From Fasciolopsis buskii (lineage: Eukaryota; Platyhelminthes; Trematoda; Plagiorchiida; Fasciolidae), in NCBI GenBank assembly GCA_008360955.1, contig LUCM01009096.1, positions 577,773-641,772 of the forward strand: 64,000 bases of DNA. Direction: 5' to 3'. How positions within the stretch are numbered: the first letter of the stretch is position 1; the number at the start of each line of letters is the position of its first letter. A program made the translations under genes and the position numbers. Shown here piece by piece: positions 25,073-38,110 of this stretch. The notes beneath the pieces were generated by a model. That model saw only the letters and a program-made list of their open reading frames with translations. It was not told the DNA's origin and did not search any database.

Positions 25073-26619
25073 ATTTATCTTGGCGTATAAAACCAGACTG
25101 CGCGGATTTCTCGGAGGTGAACTCTGGAATATCTCCCAGCCTATCTTCTTGGGGTTCTTAGTGAGCCAGCCATCTTTAGGTGGATTGGAGTCACCTAACC
25201 ATAAACTGACAATGATGCTGGTGGCCTGCGGCACCGGACCAATTATTTTAGAAAAGTTACTCCAAAGAGCTGCGCCCTGAGAAGAATCACTGATTTTATG
25301 CCTTCAGTGGGCGACACCCGGGGCTGTTAGCCTTGAAAACGTAATTTCTTTTGTGTCCGCTGCGCTGATCGGAGAGAAAATTTCAAGGGGATATTCCGGT
25401 CATGCAAATTCTGGCTATAATTTTTTCATAAGGGCTTTGAATATTTCTTGATTTTGGGATCCCGGGGAAATTTTAGGATTCATGTTTTTCCCTGACACTT
25501 TCAGAGGCATTTGCGTGCCGACATATTGGAGGCGCGGACTCATCCAGGCCTGTGCTGGGTGCTCAGTAACCATTAACTATTGAATCGCGGGTGGCAGTTG
25601 CGCTTAATTAAGAATCACTGCAGTATCGGAAACCTTGCCAGAAGAAACTGGAGACTAATTTGCCCGAGAAAGCAAACGCCAAGATTGCAATGACATCAAA
25701 GGGGCATATCGGTACGCGTGAATGCGTGAAACAACTAGATTTAGCTCGCTCTTGCAAAGGAAGTGGATCTCTAATAGCAGGTGCATAGGACGGAGGTGTG
25801 CTTCCCAGCCACTCAAGCGTCCAGATCGGTGTGTTTTAGGCTGATACCCATGGATTTACCGAGCCAGTTCTTGTGCTTCTGAAAGATAAAGGCCCAGGTG
25901 CAGTATTAGATCCAACAGATGTTTTTTATTCGCGCCTAGACCTTGGCTTCCCAGATCTGAGTTTACCGTCGCCCATGGTGGAATCACTGTTCCGGCGAAG
26001 AACATAGCTCTCATATGAAGTCACGAGTGATGGCCCTGCTATCTTCAGCCATGCCCCAGGGCTTCTGTCCGGAAAGGGAATAGACAAGTTTTCATGTGAC
26101 ATATCCGAAACACACTTCGCCATTTTGAACTTGTCAACTATATCACCGGGAGTGCACAAGAGCCCTGAAAAGAAAATTTCAGACATTTTGGATTCTCCAT
26201 TCGAAGTCTTCGTGACTATGGCCAGTCGACGTCTTGATGACCAATTTGTGCATTTTTCCGAGGGGATTTTATTCCTTTTGCAGGCACGGCACCCCATCTA
26301 AATGCGGTTTCATGACAATTGCCTTATGGGCCTGAATATTCGGAGGTCCCTGCAAGATACCCTTGAATTTGGCATAAATCAATCGCATTGGCTTAAAAGC
26401 CGCATTTTTGCACTGCCCTCGGGATATACATTTGTTCGCAGTAATCACAGCCAACCCCCTGAGAAGGGAAATCTCCACTCTATAATCCATTCCATTCATT
26501 CCTTGCTCTTCTCTACATATCAGCATTTTGCCCTTGGCCAGGTTCAGTAAGAGGCCTTGGCTACTTGGTCGGGGTTTGACTGCCCGGTATCTCCTCCGGG
26601 CCTACATCGGCTGCTTTAA
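25073..26619. other. Spacer of the inverted repeat, second unassigned part
   Basis: Open frames on the minus strand at 25926-26297 and 26269-26526 nearly abut but carry no motif I recognise. A frame-broken LINE remnant is possible because they lie upstream of, and in the same orientation as, the module at 26620-26975. I see nothing else. Confidence 0.3.
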
Positions 26620-26975
26620 GGATGTATATATGTAATGCATATTTCTCGACATTCGAGAGGAATGCAAAAGTCAAGATCAAATTTACCCAAAGGTGGCGCG
26701 GTGGACACATGGTAAACGAAAATCAGACGTGAAGATGCAATAAGTCTGCCCTCCCATTAACACAATCTGTAATGTTAAGCTCTAAAGGCGAATTTTTGAG
26801 CTTTGAAATCAAAGATAGATAATCCTTCGCCAAAACATTCTGGGACTGATTATCAGTTACGCACTACCAGTCGATCCATGCTTAAATGCACTAAAGTTAT
26901 ATATCGCCGGAGCAAAATTTGACTTAGAACCAGTGATGAGCGTTGCCATATGGCAGGGTTACTCAAAAGTCAAGG
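26620..26975 (-). repeat. Family-A 3' module following the right arm
   Basis: On the minus strand it reads away from the right arm and ends AAATTTGATCTTGACTTTTG, TCGAGAAATATGCATTACAT. It lacks a clean ATT tail. It occupies the same relative place as 22935-23285 after the left arm but differs from it at roughly a third of positions. Confidence 0.75.
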
Positions 26976-29111
26976 GGGTTATATGGTGAAGATGAAGATC
27001 AATATGAATGTAATAACAGGATGGAGAAGAGACAATACCACACTGGATATCATATGTGGTGGATGGAGAAAGGTAATTAACGAAATTTGAGAGTCAAAAT
27101 GATGGGACGAAATTATATGAAAAATTTTTGACAGAGAATAAATGGAACTTACAAAAATGGTCACTGGTCTTATGCGGCTGGGGGCGGATTTTGATGTGTG
27201 GCGGGAAGAAAACCAGTACGTGTGAGATTTACGGTCAATCCTTAAATACACTTGCCATGAATGCCCTGTGTTGTCCTTGTTTAATATTGGCGATTATGGT
27301 GTTTTTTGGCGGTACGGGTTTGGAGGTTGGGGGTTGCGCGGCACTCCAGTAGTCTTAGTAACAGTGTTTTGGCAAGTCCTAATGGTTTATCTGGGGCGAA
27401 ATACCCGGGCGATCATTGGCTTGGATTGGTTTGTCTTAGGGTTACGCGGCGCGGTACTGGAGCATCAGATCCGGATAGCAACTTCCTGGCAGAGATGGGC
27501 AACCAGCGCATAGGGTGGAGTGGAGCTTTCGGCGATAGTTTGCGTTGCATCTGTGGTCATTGGCAAGCCTGGAGAAGAGCCGGAGAGAGATAGGACAGTG
27601 TGCAATTTGTTCCGGCCTGTGTTACCTTGAGTAAACAAAAATGGAAACAACGATGACAGTCAGTTTCTTACGAAGATTGCGGGGACCAGATAGTTGTCAT
27701 GATACACACAGGGGATATTTTCTGTTGACGGGACGTTTGTGACAAACACCGGCTGTTTTCTCCCTATGGAGCATATGGCTCAGTCAGTCCTGTGCTTCGT
27801 GGTCTTTATTTAAATCGCGTTCCTATTCATGCTCCGACGTCTTAGTAGATGCAGATTACAGTGGTCTGATATGACGGCCAGCGCAAGTTTCAGGGAATAA
27901 AGCTACTATTTTTTCTGTTTATAGAACTCGGGGCCGGTATACATGCTATAGGATGTCAATTATGACTGATCATGTGATCTACCGCCGATGTTTACTATTT
28001 CCAATTGCCAAGAAAGGATACAACGAAATGGGTCGTGAATGGCAGTGTGGGCTAGGGCAGGATTTGTCACGAGAAGTTATAGAAAGAAGAGAAGAAAGAA
28101 GCATAGGAATATTGGGATTAGTAATTTGTGTTTTAACGGGACGACAGAAACTTGTACCACACAGTAGTTTTAGTAAGCTTGCATAAACAATCAAGAAAGA
28201 AGAACGACGGCAGTTGTTGTAGACGCCAGCCTACGTACCAGGTGTGCGGTTGGGGGAACAAGGGCATGGTAAAAATAGAGGGGTGGGTGGTTAAGCATAA
28301 GTGGATAGTCGGATGAGCTACTTCCCCAAACCGTCCAACAAAGTTTGCGTTGGTTGCTGGGATGAACCTGATCCAGCAGAGACTTTCTTTTTTTCTAACA
28401 GAGGACTGGTTTAGCCCATATAGCTACTTTCCATAGTTCCTCCGCTTGACCCTAATTTTCCGCGTTATATGATTTCTTCGCAACTGCTGGGGTGGTGTTT
28501 TCCTCACGTTCGGAGATGCTGAAGCAAACCTGTTGCATTCGTTTGGGTTTTGGCACGGACTAAAGAAACAAAGGTGGGGACACGCAAGGACACGGAGGAT
28601 GGTGGTTTATGCCGTAAAACACAGACATGTACGTGTGGCCCCGTCATCGTCAACGCCGTGTCTTGCTTTCAATAACGAGTGTTGCTTGAAACTTACTAAT
28701 GTGAATTTGTGTGTTGCATAAGCAAAAAAGATTGTCTGTGTTACGTGGACAGATTTTCCTTTTTCATAAATGAAACTAGGCCGGGTAATTAAGGGAAAGG
28801 AGTCCACCTGGTTCGCGTTAGCAGGCTACTGGGGAGCAGGATGTGCAGGTAGGAAGAGTAAAAGGAACCTCGAACATGTGCTTTGATGAAATGTCTGAGA
28901 AGAGAGAAGTTGGTTCCGGTAATACTCAGCATAATGACAGGATCTTTCATGTAGGCAGAGTAAATAAGGGGCAGAGAAATCTATGGAGAAATGAACCAGG
29001 GGTGAGAAGATCGATATAACGAGGGTTAATTGCGGTTATAGCTGCCATGGAATCCAGCATCCTTCTGCTATCACGGACCTTAATGTCATTTACTTTTTTC
29101 GGCTGATATCC
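26976..29111 (-). repeat. Right arm of the 2,136-bp inverted repeat
   Basis: Reverse complement of 20786-22921 with three substitutions seen. It ends at 29111 where GGATATCAGCC (minus strand) gives way to unrelated sequence. No target-site duplication is visible at the outer edges. With the 4,054-bp spacer the whole structure spans 20786-29111 and could form a large hairpin. Confidence 0.95.
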
Positions 29112-31030
29112 AGGTGCCGTTTACTGAAACATGATTTGCCGCGTAAATTCATGGAGGGGATAAAGGGCTTTTATCATCGAAAACTTTTAAGGTTGAAAAT
29201 GCTGTTTGATATATCCCCTAATAATAGGAGTATTCGTGTGCGTTTTCGTGCCGTCAAGTGAAGTCTGACCCTAATGCTAGGTGTCCTTACTCTAATAAAT
29301 CTGCTTACATCAATATTAGCTCTACCTGTTATAGGTAGATGTTTTACTTCGTAGTCAAAATGGCCGTGACAACATGGCTGAAGGCCGTGATAAATTCTTA
29401 GTAGCAGACAAAGACACGATCATCCCACCCGGATGCACTCTTGTCAGAATTTTTCCCTTGAACTTTAAATTGTTAGTTTGCAGCATTACTTCGTTTTGCG
29501 TTATTTAAACCATTGAGGTCTTGATTAGTTGCTCAGGTTTAAAAGTTTAGCGTTTCTCCGATCTTGCTTGTTTTTGTTGCATGTAGGTTACAGAAACTGG
29601 CGGCGGGAAGACTTGTTGGAATCACTTCTCGGTTTGATTTTTCGGCTCCTCCGATGGCAGGGGTGACTTTTCAGTGAAAAATAGACGTCACGTCGGTTAT
29701 GCGGTATTTTCCTCTGCGTTGTGCGATTTCAAGTGCGGCCTTTCTTAAAATAAAATATCTTTCTCGTTTTGCAAGCGCAAGGGGTCGCCTTTTGTCCAAC
29801 GTTTTCTTTAACCGGACTTTTGTTCAGTCTTCCAGCAGCCATTTTTCATAATGCTCCTAGTTTGTTGTTGTGTCTGCCGGCAGTATTCCGAGAACTGTAC
29901 TCCTGTCTGAAGAGGACTGATGGTAGAAATTGAGTGACAAGTCTATAAAAGCTCGGCAAGTAGAAGTCGCTCAGAAATGAGAACAGAATTTCGCATACTA
30001 CGCAGAAGGAACAGATAGGTGGAAATTTCTTTCGGGCATTCCAAAGAATCTTGATCCGGGTGAACACGACCTGCGATTTACAGTTCGAGTCTCTCAAAAT
30101 AGAATTCCCACGTTATCAATAGCGCTTCAAAACCTCACAGGAACGCCTGGCCCAGACAAGGAAGATCAAGACAGCTTCGAGTATTCCACGGTACTTTTCA
30201 TGAGTTAGAGCTTACGTGCACAGAAACCACACCTTTGACACTAAGTCTCAGTAACCACCCAGACAAAAGATTGTCAAAATAGGACAAAGTTCTGTGTGAA
30301 AATGAATGCTCGATGTGACAGAATAAATAGAGGGTACCTGTCCTGTAGTTTAGGCGAATGCAAGAGATTCCGGAAGCTTGATCAGGTCCAACAAGATTTG
30401 CCTGAGGGTGACAACCAAAAATCAATGCAAACAAAGGGAACGTCTGAACTCGACCAACGTGAGTGATAAAAAAAATGGACTGCGAAAAACAAGCCGCCTC
30501 AAACCATGTGACCTGCGATTGCGCCAAATGTTCGTAAAATGACCTCAAAAAACGAGTGCGGGGACGTAACTCCAAGGGCCAAGCACACCAAAAATTTTTG
30601 AAAACAGATGTTCACAGGAAACTGGTGAGTTTGAATAGAAGGAAGCATGCAGAGCAAGATTAACTCACACGGGTATTAACAAGCGGCTGGTGAACCTCAT
30701 TGCCGGCCAGGTACTCAGGCCACCCCAGATCATATAAATCTGGGTAACATTCCCAGGGATTGGATAGTGCAGCACTTGTAACTGCATAAAGGGAAGTGCG
30801 AGCTCCGTCATCGATAACTTAAGTTCAGCCAGCCTGACCAGCATTTGATGCATGGTGACGGAGAATTGCATGTAAGCCTGGATTTGCACTAACTAGCGCA
30901 GCTCCCAATAGTCTGCTACGCTCAGCACAACCTAATGCAGAATAGGTCTCGTCTCATCAAACTCTTTTTCTTCTTGGTATACTTACTCGAAGACCGAACC
31001 TGATTAATTATTTAAAAGTATGCTCTCTTA
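29112..31030. other. Unassigned sequence right of the inverted repeat
   Basis: Open frames at 29846-30097, 30198-30575 and 30665-30889 (minus) show no diagnostic motif. The region may be upstream LINE-G sequence too worn to read. No repeat shared with the rest of the window was noticed. Confidence 0.3.
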
Positions 31031-31039
31031 CTTTCGGCT

Positions 31040-32050
31040 CAGCATTTGAATCAGCGAACCATGGACTGCTTCTAATCAAGTTAAGTTCTTTTGGTATCGG
31101 AGGCAGGTGTACTAGTGGGCAAACACCCTTCTTGCCATTGAGACCTTTCAAACCATGGTTGATGACACGTGCTCGGACCAGCCTGATCTTACCGAGCTAG
31201 GCTGCTCAAGGGCAGACGACAGAGCCACCCTTGTTCGTGACATTTACCAATGTTCCCCCACGACCTAAAATAACTCAGCTTCTTCGCTGTTAAGGATCTG
31301 GCGGTAGGGCTTGTGCACGACAATGCATAGAATGTGCTAGATTGGACTGAGAAATGTAAATTGCCCCAAAATGATGAAAAAGCCAAATTCCATGAAGCTT
31401 CAGTGTCGCTAGACCAAAGGATGCCTTTTTTGAAGGAGGTTGACAGCGTAAAGGACCTAGGCATAGAAACGGTGTCAGATTTTAGGTGGACTGACCGGTG
31501 TCCAGCTGCAACCCAAAGGCCAGAGATGAATGGTTAAAATTGTAGTCAACCGCGTCATTCCAGAAATTGCAGGTGTTCATGCATCTGCCTAATGCAGTAG
31601 TAAGATCTCTCCCAGAAATGCCTATTGGCCAGGTCTTCTTTCTTCAAAAGCAAGGCTGCTTGCCTCGCACAGGTGCAGCCATTGGTCACACAATTGGCTG
31701 AGAAGCAAGACGTATATCTATTATTTTTGGGTAGAACGACGTACAGGTGTAAGGTAATGAAGAGCTCCGGGATTAAAAAGGGCTTGCACCATCTTGGCCC
31801 AGACGGGACTATTCAACGACTCATACAATTTGGTGAACGTGCACATGAGAGAAAACTTGGAAAACCACGAACCCTGTTGTTAGTTAGGTGGTGCTACTTT
31901 TGTCATCGGGTAGCACAGATGCAGAACAGACAGCCTGGTAACGATTTGTCTCTCGCGGTGCATAATGCACGCGATATGCATAATCGGAGCACAAATTTTG
32001 TAGGCGGTAAAGGCTTCTACTTACAAGTGATAGAAAACTGAGCAGATCAA
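31040..32050 (+). mobile_element. LINE-G: fragment of a CR1/L2-like reverse transcriptase
   Basis: Plus strand. Near 31045, SAFESANHGLLLIKLSSFGI matches the RT box FDSVNHRLLL-KL--FGI. At 31334-31537 there is LDWTEKCKLPQNDEKAKF and then VKDLGIETVSDFRWTDRC, the WT-KWKLPFN--KC and KDLGI-VS--F-WT-QC segments of the RT C-terminal half. Further on, GLHHLGPDGTIQRLIQFG fits the GLRHL-YE-RL-RL-LF segment. The FADD box between them is missing or unreadable, and frames are broken. 5'-truncated and dead. Confidence 0.65.
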
Positions 32051-32299
32051 GCGTTAGCAGTAAATGAAACCTTAGGAGCCGCATCATGAAGTTAGGAATT
32101 TGCTAGACGTGAGTACAAAATTCATTTCAACGTTGGTTAGCCGGCTTATGTCGAACCATGTAGAATGAAGTTCCTTTGCTAAGCCCCACGACAGTCGGCT
32201 CAAATGGGGTAAGTTGAAGTACAAGACCAGAAAAAACAAAATCGAAATACATCATATCTGGATTAGGGGTTCCCGCAAAAAGAGGCAAGGTTAGGTGAA

Positions 32300-32520
32300 A
32301 AGGCAAAATAGATGAGGAAAGAAGGTTGATATTCAGACAAACGGCGGAATAAAATGTTTAAGATGGGCCTTCTGGAGGATTGCTTGGTTTGGGCCGAGCA
32401 CGTCACTGCTTGAGAACCACCAGGTTTGTTTCGGAGTTGTGATTGATGACGATTTAAAACCTACATCCGCTTGAGGTAAGGAATTGAGGGTCGGGAATTA
32501 GGGTTTTCAAAAATGATGGA
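32300..32520 (+). mobile_element. Short LINE reverse-transcriptase remnant
   Basis: At about 32430-32470 the plus strand reads FGVVIDDDLKPT, the KDLGV-ID--LKPT motif of CR1/L2 RTs. LINE-G already has this motif at 31.45 kb, so this is a second, separate remnant. Little else can be read. Confidence 0.4.
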
Positions 32521-32829
32521 TACCAGCCTAAAGGTGACGAGGTCATGGAGAGAAGCCTGATTTCATTGTAAACAAAAGTAAAACACAGGTTTAGCTGAAG
32601 GAGTTCTGGTTAAAGCCTGGGTAACTCTTGGATCAGGTGCTTTAATAACAATGTCTCGGAAATCCTTTTCGAGTTCATGGATGAAATTAGGAATCTTGAG
32701 TGTAAATCGAACTGTCTTCCCTGTAATCCGTAGAAAGGAAATTCATAATGAAGCATTTTCGTCGAAGTTCATCGTTTTCGGTTGTTGATATCCAGAAGTC
32801 TTCCGGCCTTTGTTTAAATTTGCAGGCCG

Positions 32830-33870
32830 ATTAAACTTCAGCTGTTTCCTCTAGCAGCTTGTTCCAATCACGGACCGCTCTTAAGAAAAGTAATTTGCCC
32901 TTTGCTCCTGTAATCACATGCATCCCCAAACGGTCGCCTCATTACCTCTGAATGTTTCTCTTGTTACTCTGGAGTATGGTCTAGCAGTGATCCCGTGCAT
33001 CGGCCAGGACCATATCGATCTTGGAGGCCTGTTTCACTTTTTCTATTTGCAGCAGCTTTCGGGAGCACTCAAGCGGATTATACTTGGCCTGCATTTTTCC
33101 TCAAGTGCATCAGCTGTACATACACGCCACTAAGGTCATGATGAACCTGTTCCATTATTCTGATATCTCTTTTTAAACATCCTCTTCTCCCCGGACCATA
33201 ATGATCTAAATAAAATCGGGCAAAACCTCTGAACAACAGTGGAAACCGCCCGGGTTTCTAGATCCTGCAGTTGGCGTGAGGAACACCGTGACTTCCTTGC
33301 CGTTTCCCGGTTTTGCAGACTAGATATGACTTACGCTCTAAGGTCCCTTGGTTGCTTCGTTGGTTCTATAGTGATCTGGTATCCTGTGGGACGTGAGCTG
33401 CCAGCGGGACCGGCTTCTGCCGTATGAGTCACCGCTGTATGCCAATTATTACGGAAATGTGCCACATTACAGATTACAAATAAACTATCAGATCTTTCTG
33501 GATGGCTCCACTGCTTTCTATATCTAGTAATTTGATATCATCAGAAAACAATAGACACGGATATTTCGGGTCGCCGGTTATTTTGGTGATGCACATTTGG
33601 GGCAGAATCAATCGAAATACAGATCTCCAAGATAACCTTTTGCGGCTGTCCATTTTCCTGAACATTTCTAGATTCTTACCTGGCAAATCCTGGACAACTG
33701 CACTTCGCCCTCCGAAGAACAGTCCCTCACGAGACTGCTTTTTCAAGCACTCTCGTCCAGAGTTTACTTCACTTTCCTCACTTACCATATATCGCTTCCT
33801 TACATCTGAGAGCTTCAAAAGTAACGTCTACCCCGAAAATATATGCGCGTTACTGATAACCAGCTTTTAA
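32830..33870 (-). mobile_element. LINE-F: reverse-transcriptase C-terminal half
   Basis: Minus strand, 33474-33818: ITKITGDPKYPCLLFSDDIK followed by LLDIESSGAIQKDL matches ND-P--I-SPCLLFADDIKLW--I---D---LQ-DL, with both Asp of the catalytic box kept (FSDD). Downstream at about 32850-32910 (minus), TGAKGKLLFLRAVRDWNKLL fits the RV--WN-LP segment near the LINE C-terminus. Stops between show it is decayed. It points towards LINE-G and lies on the opposite strand. Confidence 0.65.
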
Positions 33871-36520
33871 TCTGGCATTTTACACAGCCCCCTCCCATCA
33901 TCCCTTAGATTTCCGGTTCCGCCCTAAAATTGTCACCAGTCGGCCAAACAACACTGCCTTACCCCCACTGATACCATGTCGCCCATGATGACATCGTCTG
34001 AAATCCCGCTGACTGACTCTCAAGCTTCTTCAATCACATGGCGTTTCAGTTCACAAGTTCCTAAATTAGACAGCCCCTCGCCGGACAATTATTTAACTCT
34101 ATTAGATTCACTCCCTCATTACAGCTATGCACTATCCGAACCCTTAATGTACTCTTTGAGTATCTGAATCCTGCAGAGCTCCATCCTCGGATATCACATG
34201 GACCTAAATATCACAATGAATTATCCCCACTCCTTCTAAACTCCCAATCTCCGCCTCATAAAATTAGGGCGCTAAGGCCGGTAGCAGTCAGAACCTCTTG
34301 CGATATTTTCCCGATAACTGAAACGTGGTTAACTGACCGCGGCATCACTTCGTCATTTTCCTTGGTGGGTTACATGCCCTATCAAACCAATAAATGAAAC
34401 CATAAAGGAGGCAGTTGTATAGCCTGCGTAAAGCAGCCTCACTAACCTTTCGTTCTCTATCACCTGCTGGTTGACTCTATTCCTGATTCCCTCTGGCCTC
34501 TGATACAAATACCCTAGCTCCAAATCCACATATGATGTGTTTACCGACCACAAAACTCGATTAGTTTGGACATTTCACGTCTCACTCAAGCCTTTATTTA
34601 TCTTGCTGGCATACCGTCCAGCCATAAGATAATCGCAGGCGACTGCAATGCGCGTAAAACTTGTTGATCATATTCATCCACCCCACCTATCCTACTGAAC
34701 TTTTTTTTTGAAACGCGCACTGAAGGATGGAATCAACATATGATCACCTCCCAAAGGTTCTGCAATATCTCAGACCTGGTTTTTTCGCATATCCCTCTTA
34801 ATGTTAAGGTTTCATTGAATAGGCCTTCCCTGGGAGTGACCATAAGATGGTCACGTGCAGCTTCCCTCTCCGTAACGAACCTCCCTCGCCCTAGTGTACC
34901 AACCGCACTGTCTCGTCCTTTATGTCGACGTGCTGGGACAAGGTCCCCGACGCTCTGCGAACCCTTGATTGGACCAGCTTCTTTTCATCGCCCGATCCGC
35001 AGAATGCCGCAGATGACCATAACGCAAAGATTTATTATACTCTTAATCGTCCTTCCACTCCAGTCGCTCAACATAAACCCGAGAAGCCCAGTAAACGTTG
35101 GCAGCTACAGATAAAAAGACTGTGGAAGGCTCAAACATCGTCAATAGAACAGGAGAATTCCGGCTGTTAATGCCAGCTAACCGCTTGCAAAAAGAATTTC
35201 ATATTAAATCTAAGCTAACGTTCATAATTCAGGAAATGTCATCACTTGGATCGTAGGAATTCGCGTATTTTCAAAGCTAGTTCATGCCTAACTTGTAAGC
35301 CATTCCGAAATCCATCATATTCAACACCCTGCGCATAGATTTCCCTGTAGACATCGCAGAAGCATTCGCAGATATGTATATATATCTTTCCTTGTTGACA
35401 ATCTGCCACATTCTTAAATCTACTCCATGCTAACCTCGGTTAAATTATCCTTCATTTCATTCGATGTTTCTGGCATTGTCACGTTGATGAAATATGCTAA
35501 GCCATGCCACAGGCGGGGCCCTGATGATATTCCACCACCAGTCGTATTGCGCACCGCTGGTCCAGATCTTCCTCTGCTCCTTCTAAATTCGCTCTCGCTC
35601 TCCATTTCTGGCGCAACTTTCCGGTCAAATTGGAAGACCTCTATTGCAGTTCCACACCATAAAAAGGGTTCTAAGCAAAACCCGGAAAACTTTTGTCAAT
35701 TAACCACACTCCACCTCTATCCAGGCTTATGGAAAAGGTTGTTGAAGAATAGTTGGTTAAATTCTTTACTACTCACAATCTCATCAACTCCCTCCAACAG
35801 GGCTTTCTGAGGGGTCGATCTTGCCCGTCTGTCATTCCGAATTCTTTAAACTTGCTATACAAGTGTGCTAAGTTCAACCGGTCAGCGCTCATAAGCGTCT
35901 TAGATACATCAAAAGCGTTTGAATGCGTTTCCCACTCCTGGCTCCTGCCCAGACCTGCTCTTTTAGCTTCCACGGGCAAGCCCACCACCGGACCAGTGTA
36001 TCTCAAGGAACCGCTACAATGATCTTAAGGGCTTTCCGCACTCAAGACTGCTAAATTATCACCTGCAAGTCCACTTCTAGGCCCCACCTCGAGTACTGCC
36101 TGAGTATCTTCACGCATAAGCGTAGAGTCGAACGAATTTCAAACGACGATGTGCATCGGGCGTTCACTAGAAAACTCTTAGGTCCTTCATCTAGCCCAAA
36201 GTACAGGGCCAGATGCGAGCTGCTTGGACCTGATCCATTATGGCCTCGTGAATTCAAATTAAACCTTGGATTTTGCTTTAATTTTTGCCGTAATAATGCA
36301 TACGTTACAAACGTTACACGACGCTAGTAGTCCGCCTTATCCACTTCGTAGTAGATACTACTCGTTAAGAATTCCTTTGGCTCTACTATCGATCCGGGCA
36401 AAATTCTTCACAGTTGTTTACTCTAAACTGTGGTACAAACTCACTAGTTCCCTGGGATTGTGCCCAAATTTAGCCCAGTTTAATTCTCAGCTGGGCAATT
36501 ACTGGATGTCCCGCTCTTAA

Positions 36521-37384
36521 TTAACCTCAAACGAGCTAACATTGGACTAAACAAGGCTTACGGACATGGGTTAGAATTTCAGTTCATGGTCGGCTGTTTG
36601 CTGAGATCCTCATCTGGGATTCGTGGGATTTGGCTTCAACTCTTACTTCCTCACTTTCTTGCTCGTCCTTGTTAATGCAATCTTGATCCCCTTTGTAGTG
36701 ATATACCCTATTTATCAGTGGCTTAGGTAACAAATTTTTGAGCTTTTCCTAATCTGTGCTGGCGAAAATGTCAACGCGCGTTTTGATGAATCCATGCTTC
36801 CATCACATTCCGTAGTTTTAAACACCTTCAGCCTATGTACTCCCCGCTACTCATGTCATCTTCTCCCCTTCTGCTGGATTGTCGAGGCTGAATAGATAGC
36901 CACAAACCCACAACTACCCCTAAAAATGCCCCCATAGCTCAGTCGTACTTGCCACATTTTACGGAATGGAGACACTGTGTTGCGGGTCCGTTGTCTCGGT
37001 CCAGTGACCATCATAACTAAAAGCCGGCGTCCACTACTTCACTTTTTGGCGTTTTAGATCCCGCACCCGGAGTAAATGCGCTGTTACCGGCTCTGTCCTC
37101 GTAATGTCAATCCCAAATTTGGTATTCTTTCACTGCTGCTAGGAACCTGAAAGCTGGAAACAACGCTGGAGTACTAGCCCGCTCGACCAAAACTAAGCGG
37201 ATTATCGCATTAGAAGCCTCAACTCGCACCTTTGCGATTACTGCTGCCTCTGAAATGGCTTGCGCATTTCATATTTCTCACCCGTACCGCCGAAAAAGAG
37301 CAAAAGAAGCGACAATAAAAGTGGCAGCACAAAAAATTCTTGGCTGGTGTGTTCGAGGAATGCTTTTACACAAAATTTATCTTA
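36521..37384 (+). other. Presumed 3' UTR of LINE-C
   Basis: No gene recognised. It lies between the RT C-terminus and the family-A module, the same arrangement as in LINE-A and LINE-B, but is shorter. Confidence 0.35.
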
Positions 37385-38054
37385 TCCGATGCACATTCCA
37401 GTACAGCTTACTGCCGTCCGCATGTAGATGCGATCTAGGGAGTTCCATATCCAAAGCTTCATAAAATATCCTCCAGATAGTTCGAGAAAATGTTGGCAGC
37501 CTTCGTCCGCCTTCGCCATATTTTCGGCCGATTATTGTTGTCATATACGACTCATATCCACTTCGCTTGACATTCCGCCTGGTTTTCACTACTTCAGTTC
37601 TATTACCGCGTTACCATTGCTTGTCATCTACTCAGCTCAACTCTTCCATCCATTAGGCAAGGCTCTTTTCGTTTGAGGATTCCGGCCTTATCCCGACACC
37701 TGCCGTTAAGCTCCGTTCATGTTTTGCTCGAGCAATGCGCACATTCATTGCAATTAAACACGAAATGAATCTCAGTCTCGCAAACGCTCCCAGGAAACTC
37801 CGTGTCGTCTCGAAAAATTAGTTTCCTAGTCTGCGCTTCTTACTGGCATACTTGTACTTTCTCCATTGCTTTGCGGCATCTGATTCCACTTTCCAGAATT
37901 CTTCTCAAATGATTCAAGCTTGCACTCATTCGCTTACCCATTTCCATATCTGTCATTTGCGTTTCCTGTGCATCATCCTTGTAAAAATCTGATCTTGTCT
38001 TCAGTATGCTTCTCACAAATCCAGAAACACATTATTATGGTTATTGTTGTAGTA

Positions 38055-38108
<54 letters not shown>

Positions 38109-38110
38109 CT
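37385..38110 (+). repeat. Family-A long module with (TTA)17 tail
   Basis: Contains GGGAGTTCCATATCCAAAGC, CCTCCAGATAGTT, CATTGCTTTGCGGCATCTGA and GATCTTGTCTTCAGTATGC, and ends in an uninterrupted TTA run at 38056-38107. It aligns over its length with the opposite-strand copy at 11812-12450. Confidence 0.8.
38056..38107 (+). repeat. (TTA)n microsatellite, 17 units
   Basis: Fifty-two bases of uninterrupted TTA form the tail of the family-A copy. Encoded or slipped microsatellite tails are normal at the 3' ends of CR1/RTE-like elements. Confidence 0.95.

Larger units (their letters stand above)
34300..38110 (+). mobile_element. LINE-C: CR1-like LINE with an internal deletion
   Basis: Plus strand. 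Endonuclease motifs: FPITETWLTDRGI at about 34311 (intact ETWL), SSHKIIAGDCNARK at about 34620 (GDFN changed to GDCN), and GSDHKMVTC at about 34835 (SDH box). RT: RRGPDDIPPPVVLRTAGPDL at about 35515 and LDTSKAFECVSHSWLLPRP at about 35905. The frame then jumps to the C-terminal part (HLEYCLSIFTHKRRVERIS near 36085), so the QG-VLGP and FADD boxes are missing, which points to an internal deletion. The C-terminus ends near 36520 and a family-A tail follows at 37385-38110. Sequence of 33871-34300 may be leader. Confidence 0.75.

Noticed and set aside
20786..29111. DNA transposon or foldback element with 2.1-kb terminal inverted repeats
   Set aside because: No transposase frame in the spacer, no target-site duplication at 20786/29111, and the arm reads as LINE 3' UTR.
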